From assembly GCA_035048485.1 (NCBI GenBank), contig CM068582.1, positions 34,799,596-34,863,595 of the forward strand: 64,000 nt of DNA. Direction: 5' to 3'. This DNA comes from Pteria penguin. Its lineage: Eukaryota > Mollusca > Bivalvia > Pterioida > Pteriidae. The notes under the pieces were generated by a model that worked only from the letters and a program-made list of their open reading frames with translations, searched no databases and had not been told where the DNA came from. The position numbers and the translations under genes were made by a program. Positions 32,785 through 45,242 of this stretch are shown here, piece after piece; position 1 is the stretch's first letter, and each line of letters starts with the position of its first letter.

Positions 32785-33830
32785 TGTCCTAAAGGGACAA
32801 ATACCCCCCGCGGCACCAAAATTCAAAATAGGGCACAGACCAAGAACAAAAGACCAAGGTCACAAGGTCAAAAATGTTGGAATCCACAGAAAGGTCTTGC
32901 CACAAGGAATATACATGTGTAGTATGAATACCCAGTCTCTTTTGGTTCAAAAGTTATGGCTAAGGTTAAAGTTTTTAAAAAGTAAGTCAAATGTCAAGGC
33001 CAAAGTCACAAGGTCAAAAATTTTGGTACCAAAAGAAAGGTCTTACCACAAGGAATATACATGTGTAGTATGAATACCCAGTCTCTTTTGGTTCAAAAGT
33101 TATGGCTAAGGTTAAAGATTCTAAAAAGTAAATCAAATGTCAAGGCCAAGGTCACAAGGTCAACAATTTTGGTACCAAAAGAAAGATCTTGCCATAAAGA
33201 ATATACATGTGTAGTATGAATACCCAGTCTCTATTGGTTCAAAAGTTATGGCAAAGTTTAAAGTTTTAAAAAAGTAGGTCAAATGCCAAGGCCAAAGTCA
33301 CAAGGTCAAAAAGTTTGGTACCAAAAGAAAGGTTGGTTGGTTGATTGGTGTTTTACGTCGCTTTCAACAATATTTCAGTTATATCGCCACATGGAAGCAG
33401 GAGGTTACCAACCTCTTAAACATAGTGGCGCAACCCGGGAATCGAACCCGGATCGTCGGCGCCGCAAGCCAAGCGCTTAACCACTACACCACGCCTGCCC
33501 CCCAAAAGAAAGGTCTTACCACAAGGAATATACATGTGTAGTATGAATACCTAGTCTCTTTTGGTTCAAAAGTTATGGCTAAGGTTAAAGGTTTTAAAAA
33601 GTAAGTTAATTGTCAAGGCCAAGGTCACAAGGTCAAAAATTTTGGTACAAAAAGAAAGGTCTTGCCTCAAGGAATATACATGTGTAGTATGGATACCCAG
33701 TCTCTTTTGATTCAAAAGTTATGGTCAAGGTTAAAGTTTTCTGGACAGACAAGACGGAGTGACAGACAGACGGACAAGGTGATTCCTAAATACCCCCCCC
33801 CCCCATACTTCGTTTGCGGGGGTATAAAAA
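32785..33830 (+). mobile_element. Family A element: 146-bp tandem core with terminal TTC-loop hairpin
   Basis: Starts AACTGTCCTAAAGGGACAAAT and carries five copies of a core marked by ATACATGTGTAGTATG at 32911, 33057, 33203, 33530 and 33676. Spacing is exactly 146 bp once the SINE-1 insertion (169 bp plus 12-bp duplication) is removed. It ends GACAGACGGACAAGGTGATT, a C-rich tract and a hairpin whose apex is CTTCG, then GGGGGTATAAAAA. Same start and end as 47838-49660. No ORF. Tandem core plus terminal hairpin recalls the molluscan pearl/Helentron-type non-autonomous elements; that link is inference. Confidence 0.75.
33333..33501 (-). mobile_element. Full-length SINE-1 insertion with 12-bp target duplication
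   Basis: CCAAAAGAAAGG occurs at 33321-33332 and 33502-33513, directly flanking the element. On the minus strand the tRNA head reads GCGTGGTGTAGTGGTTAAGC, with B box GGTTCGATTCCC. The 3' end is GCGACGTAAAACACCAATC with a (CCAA)n tail at 33333-33342. Best SINE-1 reference in the window. Confidence 0.95.
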
Positions 33831-33949
33831 TCCCTCAGCTTCTGGTAAATACGTTACAAATGTCTAAAGTTTTGTGCCATGCATCGGTAGCTACAAGAGG
33901 TGGCCCTATTCTGAATAACAAAATAGGACCATATTTTCCGACTATACAT

Positions 33950-34016
33950 TAAGCAGAAGGTGTCACCATGTATAGAGTGCAATAAGCCTGGCGTGGCGTA
34001 AAAGCAACAAAAACTG
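33950..34016 (+). mobile_element. SINE-2 3' tail remnant
   Basis: AAGCAGAAGGTGTCACCATGT and GGCGTGGCGTAAAAGCAAC match the SINE-2 3' end with substitutions. Confidence 0.5.
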
Positions 34017-34019
34017 CCT

Positions 34020-35190
34020 TTAAACGAGGGGGCATTACTATAGTACACTATCAACCTTGCCTGGTTTCATTATCTCTATCATATTCCCTGTAGGATTTAT
34101 TTACAGTATTCCCCTGTATTCCAGAGTCCATGGCCTCCCTGACTTTACACATAGATATGTACGTCATGTCAGATTAGAAAAGCTCTGGTTATTCTGAGTG
34201 ATCGCACGTATCGCACGAGCTGTACAACGCTCCCTCAGATACACGATACCTGGATCTCGATAAACCAACACCTGCAAGTTATGGTATTTACGTGCTAAAT
34301 GTACACCATTACAGATAAAATTTTAATACCTTATATAATCTTTATTAATTATATAAAATGCCTTTAGCGACTGTAGATGCGACCGATTTCTAGCATATGA
34401 TTAGAATGTGTTATATGTTTGCATGGTCCATTTACTTGAAACCGTAGAGAAGTGTGCATATTTCTAAGAGTAGATGCCCAGAGCCACAATTTCAATCATT
34501 TTATTGAAACCTTATGTAATTTTGAATTCTGTAAAATTACACAGTTTGAATTAACATTTCTCAAATATTTCACTCGTTCTAATCCTGGCACATATGACGT
34601 ATTAAAAATGTGCAGTCTGCTGAGTGTTTTCTTTCCTTACGATATACACATGTATCTTGTGCAGACAGAAGCCAAACACTTTGATAATGGCTATTTTTCT
34701 CCAAATTATGCAAAAACAGACAAAAACGTTTATTTTCTTGACGTCATATATGGAAATCAAACATTGATCGAAAGCCGTTTGATATTTCTAACTGAGCTTG
34801 TAATAAAATTTGCAATCGTTTCGCCCAGTTTAATATTTCAAGTTACCTCTTAATTAGCCTACTTGCTTTGATATGAGATGTAGAGACGTTTATATTTCAA
34901 ATGTGATGCATTTGTTTTAAGGTGCTTGATATTCAAGGAGGACTGCAGATTGATAACCATCGTCCAAAAAATACGTCGTATTTGCAGGGCTTTACTTGTT
35001 GTTACAGTAAAAAGAACATTCCAATAGATTGAGAATTTTGGATAGCTATAGTGACGAGAGGTATGCAGTTAATATTATCGTAATCACAATCACTACACTA
35101 GTGTTCTTTCCTCACTTTTAAAAGTGAGCACATGACTAAGTGCTTTCATTTGGTTATTCAATATACTAACAGTTAAGAAATGACACTAGT
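34020..35190. other. Unassigned AT-rich sequence
   Basis: A 133-codon plus-strand frame (34452-34853) has no domain, no coding-like composition and no splice context, so I do not call it a gene. Confidence 0.35.
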
Positions 35191-35194
35191 TTAC

Positions 35195-35334
35195 CTCGAA
35201 ATGTCGATCCGGAGCATACTGATTTCTACCGTCTCCCTCGGCGTTGACTGGAAACGGCTTCCAATAATAAGCATTCTGAGAGTATTGGTAAAGCAATACA
35301 AGTCCCCTACCGGTCCAGACAAATTTATAAGGGG
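35195..35334 (-). CDS. Candidate internal exon, product unknown
   Basis: On the minus strand, a good acceptor (CATACTTTTTAG) and donor (TTTCGAG then GTAAAC) bound 140 nt open in one frame. The frame encodes PYKFVWTGRGLVLLYQY, then YYWKPFPVNAEGDGRNQY, PDRHFE. GC content and codon choice are higher than in the flanks. Aromatic- and Gly-rich, extracellular-domain-like, but I recognise no family. No neighbouring exon was found, so the gene is unassigned. Confidence 0.35.
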
Positions 35335-35589
35335 CTAAAAAGTATGTCAGTGGCAGGTCAAAGGTTAACATGCATTCCGAGAGTTTAAATGTGTCCATTA
35401 GCTAGAGTTGCTCTTTTTTTAACGTTTGTAATTTTGCTGGACCTTTGTAGTCTATGTCATACCGTTAAGTCAGACAGATGTCTTTCATTTTTCTTTCTCG
35501 ATGGAGAAACTTGTTTTTCTATCACAAAATAAGAGAGTCCAAACATTCTATATCAACCTGCCTTCAAATGTACAGTAATTCAGTGTCAC

Positions 35590-36040
35590 AATAATTCTGA
35601 ACAAAGGGTAACAACTTTTAAAATAGTAGGTAATCCGTGACAAAGCAAAAGTCGAACTTGATCCCAAGTTTCAGCTTGATATTTGTAAGCATGGCCAAGA
35701 AAAGTGCGGAACACTGATTTTAAACAAAGGACAATAACTCTAGAAATAGTGGGTCAACCCGACCAAAGTCGAACTTGATCTGTAACTCCTCATCGGGAAG
35801 CTTGCTACCACATTTCAGTTTGATATCTGTAAGCATGGCCAAGAAAAGTGCGGAAAACTGATTTTGAACAAAGGGCAACAACTCTGGAAACTTTTCCAAA
35901 GCCGAACTTGATCTGTACTCCTCATGGGGAAGCTTGCTACCACGTTTCAACTTGATATCTGTAAGCATGGCCAAGAAAAATCTGAAATACCAGCTTGACA
36001 GACAGACCAACAGACTGACGGACAGAAAGAAGGACAGAGT
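35590..36040 (+). repeat. Dispersed repeat with three tandem ~130-bp units
   Basis: Units share GAACAAAGGGYAACAACTCT, GTCGAACTTGATCTGTA, GGGAAGCTTGCTACCAC and GATATCTGTAAGCATGGCCA. The end is rich in ACAGACAGACC and GACGGACAG, then TCCCCTCCGGTTTC. Another member of the class of elements with tandem core and GACGGACAG end. Confidence 0.75.
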
Positions 36041-36089
36041 GGGATCTCCCCTCCGGTTTCAAAGGTGGGGGACTAATAAAGGCAAATAC

Positions 36090-36560
36090 AATAAGTATTG
36101 TCTTCCATATACAAAAGCGGCGAGTACAATCTGAAAGACAAAGGCAATAGGCATCTTTTAAAAGACAAAAACAGTAAGTACTCTCTCTATTAACCAATGC
36201 CGGTAAGTACATGTATCCTGTCCAGGTCAAAGGTGAGTACTCTCTTTTAACCAATAGTGGTAAGTATCCTCTCAAAGTTCTCCTTTCTAAACCAATGGCT
36301 GTAAGTATTCTTTCCGAGACAAGGTCGGATATCAATCTTTTTAATCAATGATAGTAAGTATTCCCTTGAAGACAAAAGCGGAAAGTATTGTCTCTTTCAA
36401 CCAATGTCACTATCCTCACAAAGACAACAGCGGTTGGTACTTTACCTTTCAACGATAGCAGTAAGTATCCTCTCCAAAACTAAGACAGTAAGTACCCTCT
36501 AATTTAAGCAACAGCGGTTTCCGAGACAAAGACAGTTAGTACTCTCTCAAAGAGATTTTC
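36090..36560 (+). repeat. Degenerate minisatellite rich in GTAAGTA
   Basis: Irregular units of about 30-60 bp of the type GACAAAAGCGGTAAGTACTC then TCTTTTAACCAATG. GTAAGTA occurs exactly at 36174, 36203, 36260, 36301, 36354, 36461 and 36488, and GTGAGTA at 36233. No ORF. Confidence 0.75.
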
Positions 36561-38395
36561 GAAAAGTACTTTTTCCCCAAGCCGAAGTCATTTTAATTAC
36601 TTAAAAGACGAGGAGTACCTCTACATAAAAAAGGCGGTAACGACCGTTGCATGTACTTGACGACAAATATCATTCATATAATGTAACTCGTAACAATATG
36701 TCAAGAATGCCATCTCCTTTTCACTCAAAATAGCTCTCAGCATCTGTTCTAATGAGCTAATCAAGCAGTTACAGTGATGTATATTTGCATGCGGATACTT
36801 CGTAGTTCCGCTCCTAAGTTACATTTTCTTTGATAAAAACAACATTTTCCACTTCTTGGATGAACATACCTCACCGAGTACTTAATCACCGCTCAGCAAA
36901 TTTCATTTGAGCAAGAATATTGTCCGCGAGCATGCAATGCATTTACTTTAATATCTAATTCGTGTTCAGTTTCTGAACCCAAGTTAGATCTAAGGTAATT
37001 ATAGGTTTATGGGATACATCTTTCATGCAAACACCACGTGGATTTTGTTGTAGAGTTTTTACACAATAAATTATTTCATAAACCTCGTTTTTGCAGTTTC
37101 CGAATATATCTAAGTTGAAGTTGTTAGTTTTGTGCTTAATACCGAAAAGCTGCAGGTGGGCTTTGCAAGTGATATTCCAAACATATCACCCACCCGAATT
37201 CCTATCAACGTTAATGCGTCTGTTCCTAGATAATTACGTCACGTGACTTGAGATATTTCTTAGAAACCTAACTAAAAGATGAGATTGACTGTTCATGGGA
37301 TTAAACTATTATTGGAAAAAAAGAAGACATCTGACCAAGATGTATGACATAAATCACCAAGGACATGGACATAAAACATGATAATAGTAAAATAAACATT
37401 GAAAACGACATTACAAAAATATTCGATTGTACTGCAGCTACGATACCGACTTAGGACGGTCAATTTAAGTAACAAACGTCTCTTGATTGGTGTGGTTAAG
37501 ATTTATATACTGGATTAGTGATGGATCGATGAACTGTTTGATAGAATGTTACCAATAAACTGATCTGATGTATGCTACATACATCTTTTAGAGTAACGAT
37601 GCAAAAACACGATTTGTACCATGAAATTTTAAACCAGAAATAATCCTTATGACATATATGGTACCGCCTATCCTGGTATAATTTATGATGAAAGTAGTTT
37701 TCATTATATTCATTTTCTAGTTTCTTTATGTTAAAGGAAATATCAAGGTCACAAAATTATGATGTGGTTGATACATCTCTGTATGAAGTTGTAAGAAGTC
37801 CTTCAAGGTATTCATGAAAATTACATTCCAAATAACGATATGCCAGGTCAAGGTCGAATACTGGTAGGGTCAAATTGCTCTTAACAGAATGCATTTATGT
37901 ATGAAGGAGGCTTACAGAGTATTTAGGAAAATGACAAACGCAAAATTTGTATATATGTGAACAAAGACAAAGAGATCGAAGCTTCAAATTCTGGTAGGAC
38001 TAAAATGTTTTCACCAAGATGTATCTGTAAATTAAGGGGCACGAAGGAGTCCTCTAAGCTACCCAAGAGAATGTACTAAACAGAAAATCAAAATAGGAGA
38101 AAAAGGCATAAAGATCATGGTTACAAAGTTCTGGCAAAGCTGAAGTGTACAAAATGCTCTCACAAGATGTACTTGTGTATCTTCTCTAGAAGAGGCAAAG
38201 TTATAATAGGAGGGATGGACAGATGGACATAGAAAATACTACGTACCCTAGAAATAATAAATATCGATGTTTATATCAAGCTCTAATCTATCATTAGATA
38301 CTACATTCAACGCCAAAATAGTGTCTCTAAGTTACAATCCTTATCATACCTATAAATGTCACGGAAACTGCCTCAGCCATCCTGAAACTGATGTT
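36560..38395. other. Unassigned sequence with scattered AGGTCA-type repeat
   Basis: 37730-38230 carries diverged AAGGTCACAAAATT-type repeats ending in GGATGGACAGATGGACA. No gene recognised. Confidence 0.35.
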
Positions 38396-38399
38396 ACCT

Positions 38400-41300
38400 C
38401 TACCAGCCTGACAATACCTCTCAAAACATAACACTACCTCCCCACACCTCTGCCACTATATCCATTAATAAACCTGGAAATACCCTGACCATTATGATAC
38501 TGATTTCAGTAATCAGATACTGTTTCCAAACATCCATCCTGATATAGTCTACAACACTTTTACACTGCCTTCCACTCTCTATCACCGCCCCTATCATCCT
38601 GAGTCTGCCTTCAACTCTCTTCCACCGCCCCTATCATCCTGACACTGCCTTCAACTCTCTAACACCACCCCTATCATCCTGACACTGCCTTCAACTCTCT
38701 TCCACCACCCCTATCATCCTGACACTGCCTTCAACTCTCTTCACCGCCCCTATCATCCTGACACTGCCTTCAACTCTCTTCCACCGCCCCTATCATCCTG
38801 ACACTGCCTTCAACTCTCTTCCACCGCCCATATCATCCTGACACTGCCTTCAACTCTCTAACACGGTCTCCATCATTCTGACACTGTCTACAACACTCAT
38901 ACACTGCCTCAAACATTCTGGTACTGCCTTCAACACTCTACCACTGCATCTAGCTTCCTAAAATTGCATTCAGCTTAATGTTACACTAATATTAATATGT
39001 TTAAACATTATACCAATCTAAACATATTAAATGCTTTAAATATTAGTGTAACATTAATACTGCCTGACACTACCTTCACCATTCTAACCTTTAACATCTT
39101 ACATTGCCTCCAAAATCTTGACGCTGCCTTCAACACTCTAACACTGTCCCTATCATCCTGACACTGTCTCAACTCTCTAACACTTCCTTCAACATCTTGA
39201 CACTGCCTTCAACTCTCTAACACTGCCTCCATCATCTTGACACTGCCTTCGACATTCTAACACTGCCTCCATCATCTTGACATCTTGACACTTCCTTCAA
39301 CACTCTACCCCTTCCTACAACATCCTGACAATGCCCATAACTCTCTAACACTTCTCCCAACATGTTGACACTGCCCACAACTCTCTAACAGTCTCCATTA
39401 TCCTGACACTGCTTCAATCATCTGACACTGCTCACAACTCTCTAACACCGCCTTCATCATACTGACACTGCCTTCAACTCTCTAACACCGCCCCTATCAT
39501 CCTGACACTGCCCACAACTCTCTAACACTTCTCCCAACATGTTGACAATGCCCACAACTCTCTAACAGTCTCCATTATCCTGACACTGCTTCAATCATCT
39601 GACACTGCTCACAACTCTCTAACACCGCCTTCATCATACTGACACTGCCTTCAACTCTCTAACACTGCCCCTATCATCCTGACACTGCCCACAACTCTCT
39701 AACACTGTCTCCATCATCCTGACACTGCCTTCAACTCTCTAACACCGCCCCTATCATCCTGACACTGCCCACAACTCTCTTCCACTGCCCCTATCATCCT
39801 GACAATGCCTTCAACTCTCTAACACCGCCCCTATCATCCTGACACTGCCTTCAACTCTCTAACACTGCCCCTATCATCCTGACACTGCCTTCAACTCTCT
39901 AACACTGTCTCCATCATGATGACACTACCTTCAACTCTCTAACACTTCTCCAACATCCTGACACTGCCTTCAACTCTCTAACACTGCCCCTATCATCCTG
40001 ACACTGCCTTCAACTCTCTAACACTGCCCCTATCATCCTGACACTGCCTTCAACTCTCTAACACCGCCCCTATCATCCTGACGCTGCCTTCAACTCTCTA
40101 ACACTGCCCCTATCATCCTGACACTGCCTTCAACTCTCTAACACCGCCCCTATCATCCTGACACTGCCTTCAACTCTCTAACACTGTCCCTATTATCCTG
40201 ACACTGCCTTCAACTCTCTAACACTGCCCCTATCATCCTGACACTGCCTTCAACTCTCTAACACCGCCCCTATCATCCTGACACTGCCTTCAACTCTCTA
40301 ACACTGTCCCTATCATCCTGACACTGCCTTCAACTCTCTAACACCGCCCCTATCATCCTGACACTGCCTTCAACTCTCTAACACTGCCCCTATCATCCTG
40401 ACAACGCCCACAACTCTCTTACACTGCCCCTATCATCCTGACACTGCCTTCAACTCTCTAACACCGCCCCTATCATCCTGACACTGCCCACAACTCTCTT
40501 CCACTGCCCCTATCATCCTGACAATGCCTTCAACTCTCTAACACCGCCCCTATCATCCTGACACTGCCCACAACTCTCTTCCACTGCCCCTATCATCCTG
40601 ACAATGCCTTCAACTCTCTAACACCGCCCCTATCATCCTGACACTGCCTTCAACTCTCTAACACTGCCCCTATCATCCTGACACTGCCTTCAACTCTCTA
40701 ACACTGTCTCCATCATGATGACACTACCTTCAACTCTCTAACACTTCTCCAACATCCTGACACTGCCTTCAACTCTCTAACACTGCCCCTATCATCCTGA
40801 CACTGCCTTCAACTCTCTAACACTGCCCCTATCATCCTGACACTGCCTTCAACTCTCTAACACCGCCCCTATCATCCTGACGCTGCCTTCAACTCTCTAA
40901 CACTGCCCCTATCATCCTGACACTGCCTTCAACTCTCTAACACCGCCCCTATCATCCTGACACTGCCTTCAACTCTCTAACACTGTCCCTATTATCCTGA
41001 CACTGCCTTCAACTCTCTAACACTGCCCCTATCATCCTGACACTGCCTTCAACTCTCTAACACCGCCCCTATCATCCTGACACTGCCTTCAACTCTCTAA
41101 CACTGTCCCTATCATCCTGACACTGCCTTCAACTCTCTAACACCGCCCCTATCATCCTGACACTGCCTTCAACTCTCTAACACTGCCCCTATCATCCTGA
41201 CACTGCCTTCAACTCTCTAACACCGCCCCTATCATCCTGACGCTGCCTTCAACTCTCTAACACTGCCCCTATCATCCTGACACTGCCTTCAACTCTCTAA

Positions 41301-42720
41301 CACCGCCCCTATCATCCTGACACTGCCTTCAACTCTCTAACACTGTCCCTATTATCCTGACACTGCCTTCAACTCTCTAACACTGTCCCTATTATCCTGA
41401 CACTGCCTTCAACTCTCTTCCACCGCCCCTATCATCCTGACACTGCCTTCAACTCTCTAACACCGCCCCTATCATCCTGACACTGCCTTCAACTCTCTAA
41501 CACTGTCCCTATTATCCTGACACTGCCTTCAACTCTCTAACACTGCCCCTATCATCCTGACACTGCCTTCAACTCTCTTCACCGCCCCTATCATCCTGAC
41601 ACTGCTCACAACTCTCTAACACTGTCTCCATCATGATGACACTGCCTACAACTCTCTAACACCGCCCCTATCATCCTGACACTGCCTTCAACTCTCTAAC
41701 ACTGTCTCCATCATGCTGACACTGCCTACAACTCTCTAACACTGCCCCTATCATCTTGACACTGCCTTCAACTCTCTAACACTTCTCCAACATCCTGACA
41801 CTGCCCACAACTCTCTAACACTGTCTCCATCATGATGACACTGCCTACAACTCTCTAACACTGCCCCTATCATCTTGACACTGCCTTCAACTCTATCACT
41901 TCTCCAACATCCTGACACTGCCCACAACTCTCTAACACTGTCTCCATCATTTGACACTGCCTTGATCACCACTCTGACACTGCGTCCATCATCCTGACAC
42001 TGCCTTCAACTCTCTAACACCGTCCCTATCATCCTGACACTGCCCACAACTCTCTAACACCGTCTCCATCATACTGACACTGCCTTCAACACTCTGACAC
42101 TGCCTCCATCATCTTGACAATGCCTACAACTCTCTAACACTGTCTCAATTATCCTGACACTGCTTCTATCATCCAACAATGTCTTCAACTCTCTAACACT
42201 GCCTCCATCATGCTGACACTGCCTACAACTCTCTAACACCACCTCCATCATGCTGACACTGCCTACAACACTCTCACACTGCCTCCATCATCCTAAAACT
42301 GTCTTCAACTCACTAACAATACTTCCATCATGCTGACACTTAATTTAAACTCTCTAACACTGCCTCCATTACCGTGACATTGCCTTCAACATTTTAGCAC
42401 TGTATCTATAATCCTGACACTGCCCACAACTCTCTAACACTGTCTTCGCCATCTTAACACTGCCTTCAACACCCTACCACTGCCTCCATCATCCTGACAA
42501 TGCCTACAACTCCCTAACACTGTCTCTATTATCCTGACACTGCTTCTATCATCCGACACTGCCTTCAACTCTCTAACATTGACTCTATCATGCTGACACT
42601 GCATTTAACTCACTAACACTGCCTCCATCATCTGGACACTGCCTTCAAATATCTTATACTATCTCCATCTGCCGTCAACTCTCTAACACTGCCTCCATAA
42701 TCCTGACACTGCCCTAAGTT
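38400..42720. repeat. 40-bp satellite, roughly 105 copies
   Basis: The unit is CCTGACACTGCCTTCAACTC then TCTAACACTGCCCCTATCAT. Divergent variants lie at both edges and homogeneous copies at 39700-41600. A near-identical block of about 680 bp repeats at a 799-bp offset (39721-40400 and 40520-41199), and a shorter 179-bp repeat lies near 39345-39700. Frames within it are artefacts. Confidence 0.95.
38975..39057. repeat. Perfect 19-bp inverted repeat inside the satellite
   Basis: TTAATGTTACACTAATATT at 38975-38993 and its complement at 39039-39057, with a further inner stem (AATATGTTTA with TAAACATATT). It interrupts the 40-bp array, so it looks like a tiny fold-back insertion. Confidence 0.8.
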
Positions 42721-44104
42721 TACACCTATAGGCCATTCAACATCATGTGAAACTGATACCACCAAAAACATCAGTAACTATTTATTCCATTTGACACTGT
42801 AATGTTCTGGTGAAAAATAAAATTTTAAGTTAATTAAACTTACATGATGTTAGTCTTTATTTCTTTATTATTATTCTCTTCTTTTCTTTTAAATTTATTA
42901 ATTTAATATATACACTACAGTGTTTTAAGGATTATGTGTTGCCTATCCATTTTACAAAAGTGTGACTCCTACTGGAAAGACATACAGACAGACACTGAAT
43001 GCAGTGATCCCTGTATGTAGCACCACTTTGCAGGAGACACACAAAAAAGTGACACAAAAAAGGAAATGAAACAAAGTTGCTGACAAACAGACAGATTGAT
43101 ACAAATGTTTAAGAACATAACAATATTTTGTATCATCGTATCTATTTAACATCTCTTTATCAAACTTCACATGTAGTTTATAATAAAATGAGTAAGATCA
43201 GAGGTAAAAACAATGGGGAGGAGGAATGATATTTCTGTAAGGCAATCCTTGACTAAAATTTTAATCCAATCCTGAGTACAACGGTGCAAAAATCTCGACT
43301 TAATACGTCTACAATAATCCACCAGCAGACTCCTTACATCTTATATATCATTATACTTAATCCTATCAGCTTAGGACTGAACAAATCTCTAGGTCGAATG
43401 CTATCTCAAAAGGCACTTCTCATACACAGCTATTCATTGGCTTAGAGATATGTCTAAGTGCAAAACATTTAGAAAGAAATAATGTGCCAGTAAAATAATG
43501 TTTTTCATTTATCAATTGACATACAATGATACAGACATGAACCCCTACAAAGCTCGGAAGTGCGATAAACCAATATGTTAATTACATGAATTATTTTTCA
43601 CTTTCTGTCAGTAATTACTTGTGTCATTTATACAACATATCCCTGTTTTCAATGATGAAAATTGGTCACAAACTTTTAGAATATCATTATGAGGTAACAG
43701 ATTAATGACTTTGTACTTATTATGCATTTAACCCAGTTAATTTTTTGGGAAGAAGAGGTCTTGCTGTGCTGTTGTTGCCATGGACATCTGTACTGTTAAG
43801 CCTTTAAAGACACTTGTACAAAGGAGATGAACACTGGGACACAGACACCTAAACTGTTGCACAGTTTGTGATAGGAGACTATTTAGGCTTGAATCACATG
43901 CTGCAGAATGCAGTACTAGAACTCTTGACTGTAGGAATTGATATGGCTACATTAATTGTAGGAAACTGTGTGTTATTGAAATATATAAAATAAGACAGAG
44001 CTTTGATCACCATAATGGGTCATACACAGTCTCTGGTTTTGTTTCTTTGTTTTTAATCACAATGACATTATTTCAGTGATATGGTACTAGTATTTGCCTA
44101 AATT
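42720..44104. other. AT-rich sequence, probably intronic or downstream of DHX35
   Basis: Searched by eye on the minus strand for the next DHX35 exon (expected RC..SGFF.N.A pattern) without success. No other gene recognised. Confidence 0.35.
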
Positions 44105-44290
44105 CAACGGACAGAAATTTCTACGAACTGAATAAAATTGAGGGATCTTTTCCATATCATCATTTACCATGACATGAGGCGTAAGATTTTAGTATCTCGT
44201 CAACAAGGACATCTACAATCTGCCATAAAGCTTCGAACTGATGCTACTGTCCTGAACTAAGTTGCCTACCCACTGAGCTGTATCATCTCT
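44105..44290 (-). mobile_element. Diverged SINE-2 copy, minus strand
   Basis: On the minus strand: TACAGCTCAGTGGGTAGGCA, GACGAGATACTAAAATCTTA, TCATGTCATGGTAAATG and AAAAGATCCCTCA are in SINE-2 order. It also creates a misleading exon-like frame. Confidence 0.6.
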
Positions 44291-45112
44291 AGCTATAGAT
44301 AAAACATGTTATGTCATCACCACAAGGGGAGTGAAATGCTATAGTGTAATACTGAATCAAACTTGGCTAATTTTCTTTACTACTTCTAATGTAAAGCTAA
44401 TGCAAGTTGTTGGATGTTGCATACCTGTAGGAGAAACTGACTCCCTAAGATTACCAAAATTTTCTTTTAGTTAACCGTTATGAAAAGTGAAGTTCTTCTT
44501 CTGGAATACATCTTTGACAGTATAAGATGCTAATACATGTATCGCTTTCTTCATAGAAAAAGAAAAACACGTTGGACAGAGTATCTAAATTTTACTTCAG
44601 TTCTCAACATTGTGCAATGTGTTAATCAAGACCTTTTCACATGTCTCAAATGATGTTTCACTCCAGTTTTGGTTGAAGACCGGTCAATGCGTACTGTTAA
44701 GAATATGTACAGTACCTACTTTGAGTACTCCATCAAAGTTCTATCGAGCATCACTTGGGAACACAATATGGGTACATGTGTATCACTTTCAATGGAAAAT
44801 ATACTGAATTTAAAGTTGAAAATTCCAGTATTTCAATTTGATGTACATGGTTTTGGTTCATTGTTTTTTATGAACTGATTAACTCATAATGTTTTGTCTA
44901 TTATTCTTCAAAGGCGTTTGTCCTGGTTAACTAATTTGTTAAACACATGTAAAAATATTTTGCTGAATTTTACTCCTTTTATTTCTTACCAAGTTTACCC
45001 ACTATGTCAATAGCAATTCCTAAATTGACAAAAAACCTTTCTTTTAAATTCATTAATACCAGAAAAGAATTGCAAAACCAACAAAATATGAAATGTAGTA
45101 AGAGTTACCAAC

Positions 45113-45242
45113 CTTGACATGATACCAAAGGAATTTCAAATTTTTGAAGAAGACGTCTCAATTGATGTTGGATTTCTACTGCGCAGCATAGCCCCTTGTA
45201 ATTCAAAAAGTTCTCATGGCACCATCGGGAATTCTTGTTGAA
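45113..45242 (-). CDS. DHX35: DHX35 exon: HA2 end (last exon found)
   Basis: Acceptor CTTTTCCAACAG. 130 nt encoding FNKNSRWCHENFLNYKGLCC, then AVEIQHQLRRLLQKFEIP, LVSCQ. The donor could be CAAG/GTTGGT (low end 45113) or CAAGGTTG/GTAACT (45109). A split Gly codon after SCQ favours 45113. WC..NF(L/I)NYK.L is the family's HA2 motif. Confidence 0.88.

Noticed and set aside
34452..34853. 133-codon plus-strand open frame
   Set aside because: AT-driven composition, no domain, no splice or promoter context.
38400..42720. Many short minus-strand frames with ESCRQCQHDG-like repeats
   Set aside because: Translations of the 40-bp satellite, shifting frame each unit.
44140..44260. Minus-strand exon-like frame (WQIVDVLVDEILKSY) with a GTAAATG donor
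   Set aside because: The sequence aligns in order with SINE-2, so the frame is inside a mobile element.
44640..44740. Minus-strand TVRIDRSS-like translation considered as the next DHX35 exon
   Set aside because: Only three residues fit the expected YRT(V/I)RDD region; frame and splice sites do not fit.
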